A stretch of DNA of 64,000 nt from Bacteroidota bacterium (GCA_030698405.1 JAUYMU010000021.1:1-64000); one strand, 5' to 3'. Numbered from the stretch's first letter, positions 16,902-26,547 are shown. Numbers and translations are program-made. The notes: generated by a model not told the origin, from the sequence alone.

Positions 16902-17831
16902 TTATACAGTAATAACCACATTCCCTTTTTTGTGCCCTTTGTCAACATACCTGTGAGCCTCTACTATTTGTTCCATAGTATAGCGTTTGTCAATTACTGA
17001 TTTTAGCTTTCCAGCCTCGCAGAGTTCTTTGAGATAGATCAGGTCTTTTACCTTTAGCTTTATATTACCTGACAAATCATGAGCGCTTAGATAGATTCCT
17101 GACTTTTTCAAGGCTTTCTTACGTTTTGAAGATGCAATCTTGGCTACAGCATCAAAAATGACGTCATAAGTCTCACAACTTTGTGTAAAATCTTCCTGAG
17201 TGTAATCAATAACCTTATCGGCTCCCAGAGATTTCACCATTTGCAAATTCGCAGTACTGCTTACTCCTGTCACCTCTGCTCCAAAGTGCCTGGCAATCTG
17301 CACTGCATAAGTACCAACACTTCCGGAAGCTCCATAGATCAATACCTTTTGACCCTTCTGAATATTTGCTTTTCTAAGACTAATCAAGGCGGTTAATCCA
17401 CCATTGGATACAGGTGCAGCTTCCTCGTAAGTCATATTGGTTGGTTTTATTGCAAGAATCCCATTTTCAGGAATACAGCAATACTGGACATACGCTCCCA
17501 TTCTAAATTCGGTGGATGCAAATACGGGATCTCCTGCCTTAAACAGCATGACGTCCTTGCCCACAGCTTCAACGTCTCCGGCCAGTTCCATCCCCAATAT
17601 TTTATTTCTTGGTCCCTTGAAACCCAACATGATTCGCATCATGGGCTTGAAAAAGACATCTGCGACCGGCCCTAAACCCGGCTCTAAACGTCGAATCTTG
17701 GTATCACCGATGTGTACTGTTGTAGCAATTACCTTTATCAGTACTTCATTGTCTTTTGGAGTAGGTTTTTCTACTTCCCTGATTTTAAGGACTTCAGGCG
17801 GTCCGTATTTAGTACATACAATTGCTTTCAT
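16902..17831 (-). CDS. medium-chain dehydrogenase/reductase, quinone-oxidoreductase-like (zinc-free)
   Basis: A 309-residue MDR-superfamily NAD(P)-dependent oxidoreductase. An N-terminal GroES-like domain ([25 protein letters not shown] starts it) precedes a Rossmann domain with [18 protein letters not shown] and the following GAEVTGVSS. The NAD(P) loop [10 protein letters not shown] is intact. The structural-zinc cysteines and catalytic-zinc ligands of true alcohol dehydrogenases are missing, placing it with quinone oxidoreductase/zeta-crystallin-like enzymes. Substrate unknown. It lies between the TonB receptor (25 nt upstream) and permease 2 (56 nt downstream), so it is probably transcribed with both. 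Confidence 0.87.
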   Translation of the reverse strand: MKAIVCTKYGPPEVLKIREVEKPTPKDNEVLIKVIATTVHIGDTKIRRLEPGLGPVADVFFKPMMRIMLGFKGPRNKILGMELAGDVEAVGKDVMLFKAGDPVFASTEFRMGAYVQYCCIPENGILAIKPTNMTYEEAAPVSNGGLTALISLRKANIQKGQKVLIYGASGSVGTYAVQIARHFGAEVTGVSSTANLQMVKSLGADKVIDYTQEDFTQSCETYDVIFDAVAKIASSKRKKALKKSGIYLSAHDLSGNIKLKVKDLIYLKELCEAGKLKSVIDKRYTMEQIVEAHRYVDKGHKKGNVVITV

Positions 17832-17856
17832 TTTATTCTGACTTTGTTAATTGTTA

Positions 17857-20334
17857 TTAAAAATATAACTTGTACATTAAATTTGGGAAAAAGCCAAATT
17901 CTGTCAGGTAACCGATTTTGTTGGGTTTGCTCTCATCGTAATATTCCGACATACGGCTCTTGTTGTCGGTAAGGTTCATCAAATCAAGGAAAATCTCGTG
18001 CGTGGCTTTTGGCCTGTTAAACTTATAGCTTACCGATAAATTTAACTGGTAAATATTATCAAGTTGATTGTCGTAGGCTTTTTTATAATCCCAATATCTG
18101 TCGTTGGCCGGATCAACAGCTACATTTCCCTGAGCATCTCTTAGCAATGGAATGTATCTTTGGCCTCCTTCGAAAAATGCTTTGGCATTTATGGCAAGCG
18201 TTTGGGTATGCTTTTTCCCAAGGTTCTTAAATTCTTTACCACATAAAATATTGACCAAATAGTTATTGTTATAACGCGTATTTCTCCATACACTTTCCAA
18301 CGATTTATATTTTGATTCGAACAACGAACCATTAATTAAGAAATAGTAATTTTTATCAAAAAACCGTTCAAGGGTAATTTCTGCTCCGTAGTTTTTTCCG
18401 GTTCCTTTGTTTACCAATGCAACATATCTGTAATCAATACCTTCGTTTATGGTTGAGTAGTAGCTTGTATCATTGTTTTCAACAGGTAAATCGTATAGGT
18501 TTTGATAGTAGACCTCAACCTTTGTCCTTAACTTTTCGGTGAAGCGTTTTTCATACCCCAGTACAAAATGGTCTGCTTTCAGCAAGTCAAGGTTTTTATT
18601 GGGTTCAATCACACTTCCATCAGGTTGCAAAACTTTCGTATAATAATTGTGCAGCCCTTCCATGGTGCTGTGTTTTCCATACCCGACATGAACCGAACTT
18701 GTATTGTTAAGCTTCCTGTTTATTGCTATTCTCGGTTCAATCGTACTTTTGTTGTTTAGCAGGATATTCGTATTGTGCAATCCGGCAACAAATGCAAAAT
18801 CCTCATTAAAACTGTGTTTCCAGCTAATGAAATTATTTATGGCACCTGCATTTTTATTGAAATCAGTAACTTCCAATAAATCTGACGATTGATCGCTGAA
18901 CATGCTTTGATTATATTTATTTCTATACAGAGTATATTTTGTACCAATTTGAATTTTGTTTTTAGCGTTGATTTTATTGCTGTAAGTTATCGCTGCCCTA
19001 TAGCTCGATTTGGTTATCCTGTTTTTAAAAGTTTGGATTTTACTGGTAACAGAATCTCTTAAAAATGCACCTTCACTATCGTATAATCTTATTGTGTCCG
19101 ACTCAAAAATATCATCTTTAATGCCACCTCCCGAATAGGAAAGAGACGTCTTAAGATAGCTGTTGGTATTAATTGACCAGGTGTGGTTCATACCAAGGTT
19201 TGAAAGGTGATTATCCTTTTTGAAATCTCTGCTAATCAGAGCACTTTTGATAGGGCTGCCAGGAGTGGATAAATTAGTCGGTGCCATATTCTCCATTGAA
19301 ACACCACTTAAACCTCCCAAACCGAAGAAAGAAAACGTACCTGCTTTTTTTGTAGGCAAGACTATTTTAAAGGTTGCATCCTGATAATCTACAACTCCTT
19401 CCACATCAACCAATCCAAGTTTTTTAATTAGAGAAATTGCTGAATATCTGTAATTTACAAGGTACGAACCCGCATATCCTTTTTTGAAAGGTCCTTCCAG
19501 GGTAAGGTCGATACCCATAATACCAACCCCCAATGCCGCTTCAAATTTTTCGTTATTTCCAGTTCTCAGCTTAACATCAAAAACACCCGACAAAACATCC
19601 CCATATTCGGGCGAAAATGCCCCGGTATAAAAATCGGAAGTGGCCAGTAAATTATTGTTTAGGGCGGTAAGTGCCCCAAATGATGCGTTTTGGTCATCCA
19701 TGTGATATGGGCTTGAAATTTCCACACCATCGAGACGCCATTGCATGTATTTGGGCGAATTGCCCCGCACAATGATATCGCTGCTTCCATCGGGAGTGGT
19801 AGCTACCCCGGCAAAACTGGAAACTACACGGGCCGGGTCGTCCATGCCACCGGTGTAACGTTTTGTTTCTTCAAGAGATATAGAATGCGCACTAAGCAAT
19901 GACATGTCGTTAATTGCCTCTCCTTTTTTGTGCGCCTTCACTACCAATTCATCCAATTTTATTACAGATTCCTGCATGGTAATATCCAGGACTACTTCTT
20001 TGCCGGAGTTTACTACAATATCTGTAATTGTTTTGCTTTCATAACCAATGTACGATGTTTGCAGCGCAATTCGACCAATGGGTATGTTTTCGAATTTAAA
20101 ATTGCCGTTTGCATTGGTTGCCGCACCAATTACAGGATTTGAACCAACTATTGTAACTGTTGCAAAAACCAATGGCAATCTGCTGTCCGCATCAAGTATG
20201 GTACCCCTTACCGTTTGTGTCAGTTTTTGACTGAAAGCAAGTGTTGTGAACATTGCTATTATCAGTAATGCTAAAAGATATTTTCTGATTGTTCCCCGGG
20301 TTTCTGTTTTCTGATAATTGTGTGCCGTTTTCAT
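17857..20334 (-). CDS. TonB-dependent receptor with CarboxypepD_reg N-domain
   Basis: An 825-residue outer-membrane receptor. A long signal region ends near residue 35 (LLALLIIAMFTTLAFSQ). A carboxypeptidase-regulatory-like beta domain follows (TVRGTILDADSRLPLVFATV to ITMQESVIKLDELVV), then a plug with SSDIIVRGNSPKYMQWRLDGV, then a barrel ending in FPNLMYKLYF with the terminal aromatic. There is no SusD partner, so it is not a standard glycan-uptake pair. Plug-to-barrel spacing and length are ordinary. A palindrome of the TGTCAA-N5-TTGACA type lies ~150 nt upstream. It leads the receptor-dehydrogenase-permease 2 unit inside the export array. Ligand unknown. Confidence 0.88.
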   Translation of the reverse strand: MKTAHNYQKTETRGTIRKYLLALLIIAMFTTLAFSQKLTQTVRGTILDADSRLPLVFATVTIVGSNPVIGAATNANGNFKFENIPIGRIALQTSYIGYESKTITDIVVNSGKEVVLDITMQESVIKLDELVVKAHKKGEAINDMSLLSAHSISLEETKRYTGGMDDPARVVSSFAGVATTPDGSSDIIVRGNSPKYMQWRLDGVEISSPYHMDDQNASFGALTALNNNLLATSDFYTGAFSPEYGDVLSGVFDVKLRTGNNEKFEAALGVGIMGIDLTLEGPFKKGYAGSYLVNYRYSAISLIKKLGLVDVEGVVDYQDATFKIVLPTKKAGTFSFFGLGGLSGVSMENMAPTNLSTPGSPIKSALISRDFKKDNHLSNLGMNHTWSINTNSYLKTSLSYSGGGIKDDIFESDTIRLYDSEGAFLRDSVTSKIQTFKNRITKSSYRAAITYSNKINAKNKIQIGTKYTLYRNKYNQSMFSDQSSDLLEVTDFNKNAGAINNFISWKHSFNEDFAFVAGLHNTNILLNNKSTIEPRIAINRKLNNTSSVHVGYGKHSTMEGLHNYYTKVLQPDGSVIEPNKNLDLLKADHFVLGYEKRFTEKLRTKVEVYYQNLYDLPVENNDTSYYSTINEGIDYRYVALVNKGTGKNYGAEITLERFFDKNYYFLINGSLFESKYKSLESVWRNTRYNNNYLVNILCGKEFKNLGKKHTQTLAINAKAFFEGGQRYIPLLRDAQGNVAVDPANDRYWDYKKAYDNQLDNIYQLNLSVSYKFNRPKATHEIFLDLMNLTDNKSRMSEYYDESKPNKIGYLTEFGFFPNLMYKLYF

Positions 20335-20484
20335 GATTTTGAGCGTTTGAAATTAATCTATTTTGTTTCCTAAACCTGTTTTGTTGTTTCCGCTTTGTCT
20401 GGTAGTATTTTAGGATACTATATTTATACCAAAATTTTAATTGTCTCAATATCTGTAAATTGCGAAGCTATTAAGGTCGGGCTG

Positions 20485-20501
20485 TGTCAAATAAATTGAC
20501 A
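20485..20501. promoter_or_regulatory. TGTCAA-N5-TTGACA palindrome, site 1
   Basis: TGTCAA-ATAAA-TTGACA has perfect 6-bp half-sites with 5-nt spacing. It lies 151-167 nt upstream of the TonB receptor ATG. The same motif and spacing occur at 24078 and, with one mismatch, at 33936. Candidate binding site of the response regulator encoded at 33998-35359; this is inferred from recurrence and position. Confidence 0.5.
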
Positions 20502-20560
20502 ATTATCCGTTAATATTTTTCACATGGACAAAGAAAGAATTGGGTAGCAGAAGGTGCGTG

Positions 20561-20595
20561 AAAAGAAAAAAGACCGTCATAAAATGACAGTCTTT
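20561..20595 (-). terminator. intrinsic terminator after ABC ATPase A and the permease tail remnant
   Basis: Arms 20569-20579 and 20585-20595 form an 11-bp stem with one mismatch and a 5-nt loop. On the minus strand the stem is followed by TTTTTTCTTTT. It would end transcription of the unit running down from permease 3 and ATPase A. Confidence 0.8.
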
Positions 20596-20678
20596 CATTA
20601 ATTCGAGGTTAGATTTTATTCCGGAATCAGGTTGAGCCTTTCGCGCCAAACCATGCGAATTCATGGTTAATCGGTTGA

Positions 20679-20831
20679 TTATTCGTACCTCAGCGCCTCC
20701 ACGGGATTCCTAGTTGCTGCCCTCCAGCTTTGCCAGCTTACGTAAAAAAGGGCTATTCCGAGAGCCAACGCTCCGGCCAAAGCAAAAATCCACCAGCTTA
20801 GTGAGGTTTTGTATGCAAATTCATTTAGCAA
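20679..20831 (-). pseudogene. C-terminal remnant of an FtsX permease (51 codons)
   Basis: Directly after the stop of ABC ATPase A the minus strand encodes, without a start, LLNEFAYKTSLSWWIFALAG and then VSWQSWRAATRNPVEALRYE followed by TAA at 20679. This is the last transmembrane helix and tail of a permease of the same type as permeases 1, 2 and 5. The frame is intact over the remnant, so it is a deletion scar rather than slow decay. The missing ~740 residues imply that ATPase A once preceded its own permease. Confidence 0.85.
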
Positions 20832-21533
20832 TTAATCTTTTACAGATGCAAATTCAGTTTTGTTCATCTTATCGCCCCTAATAATCCCATCTTCCAGCCT
20901 GATAATTCTTTTCCCGTATTCGGCAAATTTTTCGTTGTGGGTTACCTGGATGATGGTCATACCTTCGTCGTTCAGGGCTTTCAGCGTTTCCATGATCATT
21001 TCGCCTTGTGTTGACTGAAGGTTTCCGGTGGGTTCGTCGGCCAGCAAAAGCTTTGGCTTGCCGATGATAGCGCGGGCGATTCCTACCAATTGCTGTTGTC
21101 CACCCGAAAGCTGTTGAGGAAACAGGTCTTTTTTTGCCACCATGTTGAAACGGTCGAGCAAGTCGGCTACCATCGCCTGACGGTCTTTACTTTTCACTCC
21201 TTTGTAAATCAGTGGAGTTTCTATGTTTTCGTACACGGTCATTTCCTCAATCAGGTGGTATGCCTGAAATATGAACCCCATGAAATTGCGGTGATAATCC
21301 ACTTTTGCCTTTTCTTTCAAGTCGAGAACCGATTTTTCGTACAACGAATATTCACCCGCAGAAGGTGCATCCAACAAGCCGATGATATTCAGTAAAGTAG
21401 ATTTTCCGGAGCCACTCGGGCCCATGATGCTCACGAATTCACCTTCTTTTACTTCCAGGTTAACGGCTTTCAGTACAAAAGTCCGTTGGAACTTTGAGTC
21501 GTAATACTTGTCAATGTTTTTTAAGTAAATCAT
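20832..21533 (-). CDS. ABC transporter ATPase A (MacB/LolD-like)
   Basis: A protein of 233 residues from ATG 21533; the frame extends 17 codons upstream but the extension is not conserved-looking. Walker A is GPSGSGKST, the Q-loop is FIFQAYHLIEEMT, Walker B is KLLLADEPTG, and the switch His is in IIQVTHN. Two deviations stand out. The signature is LSGGQQQLVGIARA, where Leu replaces the usual Arg. The D-loop reads GNLQSTQG, where Gln replaces the usual Asp. It belongs to the MacB/LolD group that partners FtsX permeases. It follows permease 3 by 53 nt, and the permease tail remnant follows directly. Confidence 0.9.
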   Translation of the reverse strand: MIYLKNIDKYYDSKFQRTFVLKAVNLEVKEGEFVSIMGPSGSGKSTLLNIIGLLDAPSAGEYSLYEKSVLDLKEKAKVDYHRNFMGFIFQAYHLIEEMTVYENIETPLIYKGVKSKDRQAMVADLLDRFNMVAKKDLFPQQLSGGQQQLVGIARAIIGKPKLLLADEPTGNLQSTQGEMIMETLKALNDEGMTIIQVTHNEKFAEYGKRIIRLEDGIIRGDKMNKTEFASVKD

Positions 21534-21586
21534 ATTTTGTGTTTTAAGTTGCTTCTTGTTTTTGTTTGTCAGTCCGGGTTTCACTT

Positions 21587-23965
21587 TTATTCATACCTCA
21601 GCGCTTTCACCGGGTTGCTTACTGCAATTTTCAACACGTGATAGCTGATTGTTAGCTGAGCAATTACCGCAATAAGTACGATTCCAATAATGAAAACCAT
21701 GATTGAAAGTGGTTCCTTGTAGGTTCCGGGCATTGTTTTGTATATGAAAACTGCGGCAGGACAGGCAACGAGGATGGCGCCTCCCAACAGTGCAAATATC
21801 TCCAGCGAAAGCTGACTATAAATTGTGGTAACCGAACTGCCCAAGACTTTGCGGATGCCGATTTCTTTGGTCCGCCGTTTTATGGTGAAAAGCATCAACC
21901 CAAACAGCCCGATAGACGAGACAATGAGCGAAACGATTGCAAAAATCAGGAATAATTTCTCAAATGCTTTCCATAACTGAAATGCATTTTCGGTATAAAA
22001 AATAACACTGAAATCTTTCACCTCAAAAGGCTCGTTGGGCATTATCGATTCCAGCTCGCTGGCAACGAGTTGTTTTGCTTTCTGGCCGTTTCCGGGAGTA
22101 AATCTTGCAGTTATCATTTGACTGCCAATCAGTTCATTGTTGTTCAGGAACAAGATGTAATTCGGGATAGGATTGTGAACCGAAAAGGCATGAAAATCGT
22201 TGATCACTCCGATGATTGGATAAGCTTTTCCATAAAGAAACAACTGTTTGCCAATCGGATCGGTATAGCCAAATGCTTTCATCGCCGTTTCGTTGATGAT
22301 GCAGTTCTGATTATCGGACGGATATTCGGCTGAGAAATTGCGCCCATAAGCCATTTTCAGGTCGTAGGTCGGGATAAAATCGTAGTTCACGTAATTGCGC
22401 GAAATCATTTCTTTCTGGTCGGGCATGGCGCCTTCCCAGGTCACGTAACCGCCAATGTTTCCGTTGAATGGCATAGTCGACGACATCGAAACATCCACAA
22501 TTTCATGATGTTGAACCAAGCGGTTTTTAACTGTTTCGAACGAAACCGGATCCTTCACATTCATTTCAGCAAAAAGGATGTTCTTATTGTCGAATCCCAA
22601 GTCTTTATTCAGGATAAATTGCACATGGTTGTTCATGATCAGGCTAACGATGAGCATGAAAAGCGAAATGGCAAACTGGGTGGTTATTAAAAGTTTTTTT
22701 GTGCTGAAGGTTTTTCCCCGGTCGTTGAACAGTTTGCCTTTAAGCACACGGACCGGGTTGTACGACGAAAGAATCAGCGCCGGATAAATACCTGAAAGAA
22801 TCCCGGATACCAAACTGGCAAGTACCACGATGAGCAGCAAATGACCCTGAAAAAAGACTGAAAAATCCATGTTTTTATCCAGAATATCGTTGAGTACCGG
22901 GAATGCCAGCACGGCAGCCACAATGCCCAAAACCATCGCCACAAAAGTAAACAGCATGGTTTCGCCCAGAAACTGGACTGCAATGGCCTTCTTTGAGAAG
23001 CCAACTACCTTTTTTATCCCTATTTCACTGGCTCGCTGGGTTGAATTGGCCAGCGATAGGTTCACGTAGTTTACGCACGACAATACCAGCATCAATACGG
23101 CTGCCAGCGAAAGCATCGACAGGATGATGTAATAATCGGGTTGGCTGTTTGGCGACAAGTGCATCTTCGAAAGCGGGTGCAGGTAAGGGGTCGATTTTTC
23201 AAAATTCTTTACATTCTTGAATGCATCCTTAATTTTTGCATCCACCAGCTTGGAGTCGGCGCCTTTTTTCAGGAGGATAAAGTTGTCGTTGCTGATGGCA
23301 GTCCAGTTGTCGCGGAATCCTTTTACCCCGGAAAGGGTTTCGAAGGTGCTCATCGAAATCAGGTACGAAGGCTCCAACTCCGAATTGGCCGGAAAGTCGG
23401 CAATAACGGCGGTAACCGTAAGCGGATATCGTTTTCCCATTATCACCTGTTTTCCCACGGCTCCACCTTCCGGGAAAAGCTTTTTCTCCAGCTTTTCTGT
23501 TATCACAATCGTGTTGGGTTCGGTAAGTGCGTTGGCTGTGGTTCCTTCTTTTACCTTGAGGGTGAAGATGTCGAAAATGGAGTTTTCGCTCCAGTAGCCC
23601 AATTTTTCGTACAGTTGACTTCCATCGGGCAATGTGAAAAACTGGCCAGAGCCCTGGTTCCCGGAAATTTCGCGCATCAGCAACACTTTTTCCACTTCAG
23701 GTAAATCGGCCAGCAAATGGTAACGTAAAGCTGATGGGCTATAAGTACAGAAATTGGTTGGGTACGAATCTTCCTGTTTGGTCTGAACCCGGTAGATGTT
23801 GTCAAAATTCGTGTTAAACGTGTCGTAATTAAACTCGTAGCTCACCAGGCTGGCAAAGAGGATGAACGTGCCAAATCCAATAACCAGGTTGGTCAGGTTT
23901 AAAAAACTTGACATTTTGTTTTTCAGGATATTCCTGTAAATACTTCGCAGAAAATGTTCAATCAT
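21587..23965 (-). CDS. FtsX/MacB-type ABC permease 3
   Basis: A 792-residue double-FtsX permease with an N-terminal membrane anchor (~17-45), periplasmic MacB_PCD domain with VITEKLEKKLFPEGGAVGKQVIMG, and a middle helix block starting at ASEIGIKKVVGFSKKAIAVQF. A second periplasmic domain and a terminal block with KEIGIRKVLGSSVTTIYSQL follow. It ends NPVKALRYE. Unlike permeases 1, 2 and 5 it lacks the WWIFALAG tail, so it belongs to a different lineage, and it is the one actually adjacent to an ATPase (A, 53 nt downstream). A palindrome (24078-24094) sits 113-129 nt upstream of its ATG in the 203-nt gap. Confidence 0.88.
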   Translation of the reverse strand: MIEHFLRSIYRNILKNKMSSFLNLTNLVIGFGTFILFASLVSYEFNYDTFNTNFDNIYRVQTKQEDSYPTNFCTYSPSALRYHLLADLPEVEKVLLMREISGNQGSGQFFTLPDGSQLYEKLGYWSENSIFDIFTLKVKEGTTANALTEPNTIVITEKLEKKLFPEGGAVGKQVIMGKRYPLTVTAVIADFPANSELEPSYLISMSTFETLSGVKGFRDNWTAISNDNFILLKKGADSKLVDAKIKDAFKNVKNFEKSTPYLHPLSKMHLSPNSQPDYYIILSMLSLAAVLMLVLSCVNYVNLSLANSTQRASEIGIKKVVGFSKKAIAVQFLGETMLFTFVAMVLGIVAAVLAFPVLNDILDKNMDFSVFFQGHLLLIVVLASLVSGILSGIYPALILSSYNPVRVLKGKLFNDRGKTFSTKKLLITTQFAISLFMLIVSLIMNNHVQFILNKDLGFDNKNILFAEMNVKDPVSFETVKNRLVQHHEIVDVSMSSTMPFNGNIGGYVTWEGAMPDQKEMISRNYVNYDFIPTYDLKMAYGRNFSAEYPSDNQNCIINETAMKAFGYTDPIGKQLFLYGKAYPIIGVINDFHAFSVHNPIPNYILFLNNNELIGSQMITARFTPGNGQKAKQLVASELESIMPNEPFEVKDFSVIFYTENAFQLWKAFEKLFLIFAIVSLIVSSIGLFGLMLFTIKRRTKEIGIRKVLGSSVTTIYSQLSLEIFALLGGAILVACPAAVFIYKTMPGTYKEPLSIMVFIIGIVLIAVIAQLTISYHVLKIAVSNPVKALRYE

Positions 23966-24077
23966 GGCTTTGAGTTTTCAAATGGTTTTCTTGTTTGTTT
24001 CTTGAATTTCCAGAAATCATACCCCAACATTAAACAGTTGATATTCAGTGTTGCAAATTGTTTTCAACTCCTTTTAC

Positions 24078-24094
24078 TGTCAAAATATTTGACA
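24078..24094. promoter_or_regulatory. TGTCAA-N5-TTGACA palindrome, site 2
   Basis: TGTCAA-AATAT-TTGACA, extendable to perfect 8-bp arms (24077-24095). It lies upstream of permease 3. A TTTGCA -12-like element (24052-24057 region, minus strand) follows closely, but the expected -24 GG is absent, so I do not call a sigma54 promoter here. Confidence 0.55.
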
Positions 24095-24132
24095 GAATTT
24101 GTATATTTATTTGTCATTGCATCATTATCCCT

Positions 24133-24174
24133 GAATAGCGTAGAGACAAGGCATGCCTTGTCTCTACGCTATTC
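24133..24174. repeat. 42-bp perfect palindrome, copy 2 of the 28-bp element with extended arms
   Basis: The core 24140-24167 is identical to the palindrome at 11424-11451. Here the arms extend by 7 bp on each side (GAATAGC / GCTATTC), giving 42 bp of perfect dyad symmetry. The right extension contains the stop codon and last sense codon of permease 4 (TAG at 24169-24171), so the left extension is a mirror copy of the gene's own 3' end. Confidence 0.9.
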
Positions 24175-26547
24175 GTACCTCAGCGCTTCCACCGGGTTTA
24201 TCCGCGAAGCTTTCCATGAATGGAAGAACACAGTTGCACCCACAACCGCAATGGCAACAATAAAAGCAACTGCAAAAAACCATAAACTGATAGGTATTTT
24301 GTAGGAAAAATTGCTCAGCCATTTATTCATAAAATACCAGGTTATAGGCACAGAAAGCGCTGAAGCAATAAAAACCGGAATAAAATTTTCTTTCAGGAAA
24401 GAGTAAATAATGGTGCTGCCGGAACTGCCCAAAACTTTTTTCACGCCAATTTCTTTCGTCCGGCTTGTGGTAATAAACAGTGTTAACCCAAATAACCCTA
24501 ACGAAGCAATCAGTAACGAAAACAGGGTAAAAATTGAAATTATCACGCTCAGATTTTTCTCAGCGGTATAAATTTCTTTATTATACTCTTCGACGGTCTT
24601 AAAATTAAAGGGTTGGTCCGGAGCGATTTTTTTCCATTCGGCTTCTATTAATGGCAGAAGATTTTTCAGGGTGCCTGGTTTGTGGTGAATAGCAACCTGC
24701 AGAACAAATGCATCTGATACAACAAACATTAATGGTGGTATATTGCTGTGGAGGGAGTGTACATTAAAATCTTTCACTACCCCGATAATTTTTCCATTGT
24801 CTATTGGTTTTCCGATTGGTTCGGTTATTCCAAGCGCTTTTACTGCGGCTTCGTTTATTATAAACGAATGTTCCGGGTCGCTGCTAAACTCACGCGAAAA
24901 ACTCCTTCCCTCAAGCAAATGTATTCCCATGGTTTCAATAAAATCGTAGTCAACCCCTAGAATCTCAACACTCACTTTTTTCGATTTGTCCTGAAAATGT
25001 TCGTAGTTATATGGTAACGAGCCAAGCCTAGGCAAAGCTTCTACCGCACCACCAGCCGAAATAACATTCGGATACGACTTAATGCTATTTATAAATGCTT
25101 TGGAATCCGGAGAACTCTTTCCCATATCGATAAATAAGATATCCTTATTGCGATAACCAGGGTCTTTTTCGAGGGCATATTGGTATTGCGAACGAATGAT
25201 TAAAGTACTCGATATGAAAGAGCAAAAAATCACCAACTGCACCACAATCAGGGCAAAACGAACCCGCGATTTGCGTTTCCCGGTTTGTGCTGAATTCTTT
25301 AAAATGCTGATTACTTTTAACTTTGATAAAATTGAAGAAGTGTAAAGTCCCGATGCCAAACCGATCAACAAGGTGAGCGACATATATACTACTGCATAAA
25401 TGGCAATATTCGAATTGATTATCAGCAGTTTGGTTTGAAATAAATCTTCGGCATAAGGTTTACCCTGCCAAGCTAAAAGTAAGGCAATTGGCAAAGCCAG
25501 CATTGCAAGTACAACTGACTCGTTTAGTAATTGTTCCCGAATGGATTGGATGCTGGCGCCATTTGTCTTCCGAATCCCGATTTCTTTTGCCCTGCCAGTC
25601 GATACGGCCGTTGAAAGAATGATATAATTAAATGCTGCCACAATAATTATAAGAAGGGCAATAGCTGAAAAGATACGGATGTTTTTCATGCTTCCCTGTG
25701 AAGCGCTGCTATTAATTTCTTGCGAGTTCAGGTACACCTCGGTTAAATTTTGAACGGAAAAATCATATCTGTCTTTTTCTCCATATACTTTTTTCTCCAA
25801 TTCCCTTAACTGTTTATCAAGCGAAGCTACATCTGCATTTTTATTAAGCAACAACCAGGTTATCCAATAATTGGATCGCCAGTTTGTTTCTACATTTTCG
25901 TCTTTGAATTTCTTGTTAAGTCGCTCCAGAGGCAACGTTGAATTGATAAAACAATCAGCCTGCAAAGTTGAGTTAACCCGAATATCATCAAAAACTCCCT
26001 TAACAAGAAACACTTCTTCTTTATCGTTAACCAAAGCAACGATTTCTTTTCCAACAGGATTTTCGTCGGGGAAAAACTTTTGGGCTTGCTTTCGCGAAAG
26101 GACAATCGAATTTGGATTATCATGAATATTATCCTGATCCCCGTCAACGGGAATGTCGAAGATTTTAAATATTTGAGAATCGGAACCAACCGCATCACGA
26201 ATTGGTATAAACTCATCCTTCAGTTTTATTTGAAATCCTTTCATATTCCTAACCCTGGCGACATATTTTACCTGTGAAAATTCGTCCTTGATACTTTTTG
26301 ATAGTGCATAAGGCGCTTCGTCATCAGTTCCCGCTTCGGTTCCACTATAATCGACATAATTTACTAAAACCCGATAAATTTGCTTCCTGTTTTTATAGCC
26401 ATTGTTGTAACTCAACTCGTTGATAACAAACAACAAAATAATAAACGTGGCTGCCAGGGCAAGCGAAAGCCCAAGAATGTTGATCCCGGCAAAAAGCTTG
26501 TTTCGCTTGAGAAACCGTAATGCTGATTTTAGATAGTTTCTGAACAT
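24169..26547 (-). CDS. FtsX/MacB-type ABC permease 4
   Basis: A 792-residue double-FtsX permease. An N-terminal anchor (~20-45, LGLSLALAATFIILLFVINELSY) precedes a periplasmic domain with IVLSRKQAQKFFPDENPVGKEIVA. The middle block contains AKEIGIRKTNGASIQSIREQLL and the C-terminal block KEIGVKKVLGSSGSTIIYSFL. It ends NPVEALRYE, and its last helices (SLWFFAVAF) differ from those of permeases 1, 2 and 5. The stop overlaps the 42-bp palindrome. Upstream, its ATG is 83 nt from the divergent antitoxin gene, so the PIN module separates it from permease 5. Confidence 0.88.
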   Translation of the reverse strand: MFRNYLKSALRFLKRNKLFAGINILGLSLALAATFIILLFVINELSYNNGYKNRKQIYRVLVNYVDYSGTEAGTDDEAPYALSKSIKDEFSQVKYVARVRNMKGFQIKLKDEFIPIRDAVGSDSQIFKIFDIPVDGDQDNIHDNPNSIVLSRKQAQKFFPDENPVGKEIVALVNDKEEVFLVKGVFDDIRVNSTLQADCFINSTLPLERLNKKFKDENVETNWRSNYWITWLLLNKNADVASLDKQLRELEKKVYGEKDRYDFSVQNLTEVYLNSQEINSSASQGSMKNIRIFSAIALLIIIVAAFNYIILSTAVSTGRAKEIGIRKTNGASIQSIREQLLNESVVLAMLALPIALLLAWQGKPYAEDLFQTKLLIINSNIAIYAVVYMSLTLLIGLASGLYTSSILSKLKVISILKNSAQTGKRKSRVRFALIVVQLVIFCSFISSTLIIRSQYQYALEKDPGYRNKDILFIDMGKSSPDSKAFINSIKSYPNVISAGGAVEALPRLGSLPYNYEHFQDKSKKVSVEILGVDYDFIETMGIHLLEGRSFSREFSSDPEHSFIINEAAVKALGITEPIGKPIDNGKIIGVVKDFNVHSLHSNIPPLMFVVSDAFVLQVAIHHKPGTLKNLLPLIEAEWKKIAPDQPFNFKTVEEYNKEIYTAEKNLSVIISIFTLFSLLIASLGLFGLTLFITTSRTKEIGVKKVLGSSGSTIIYSFLKENFIPVFIASALSVPITWYFMNKWLSNFSYKIPISLWFFAVAFIVAIAVVGATVFFHSWKASRINPVEALRYE

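Larger units (their letters stand above)
20335..20678. other. 344-nt intergenic region upstream of the TonB receptor
   Basis: No coding region. It holds the palindrome at 20485-20501 and, further upstream, the terminator for the preceding ABC unit (20561-20595). I found no GG-N10-GC sigma54 pattern on the minus strand here and no convincing TTG/TAnnTTTG pair, so the receptor's own promoter is not identified. Confidence 0.6.

Noticed and set aside
24052-24067. second sigma54 promoter upstream of permease 3
   Set aside because: The -12 TTTGCA is good, but the -24 GG is absent (TTGAAA), and the palindrome is only ~11 nt away.
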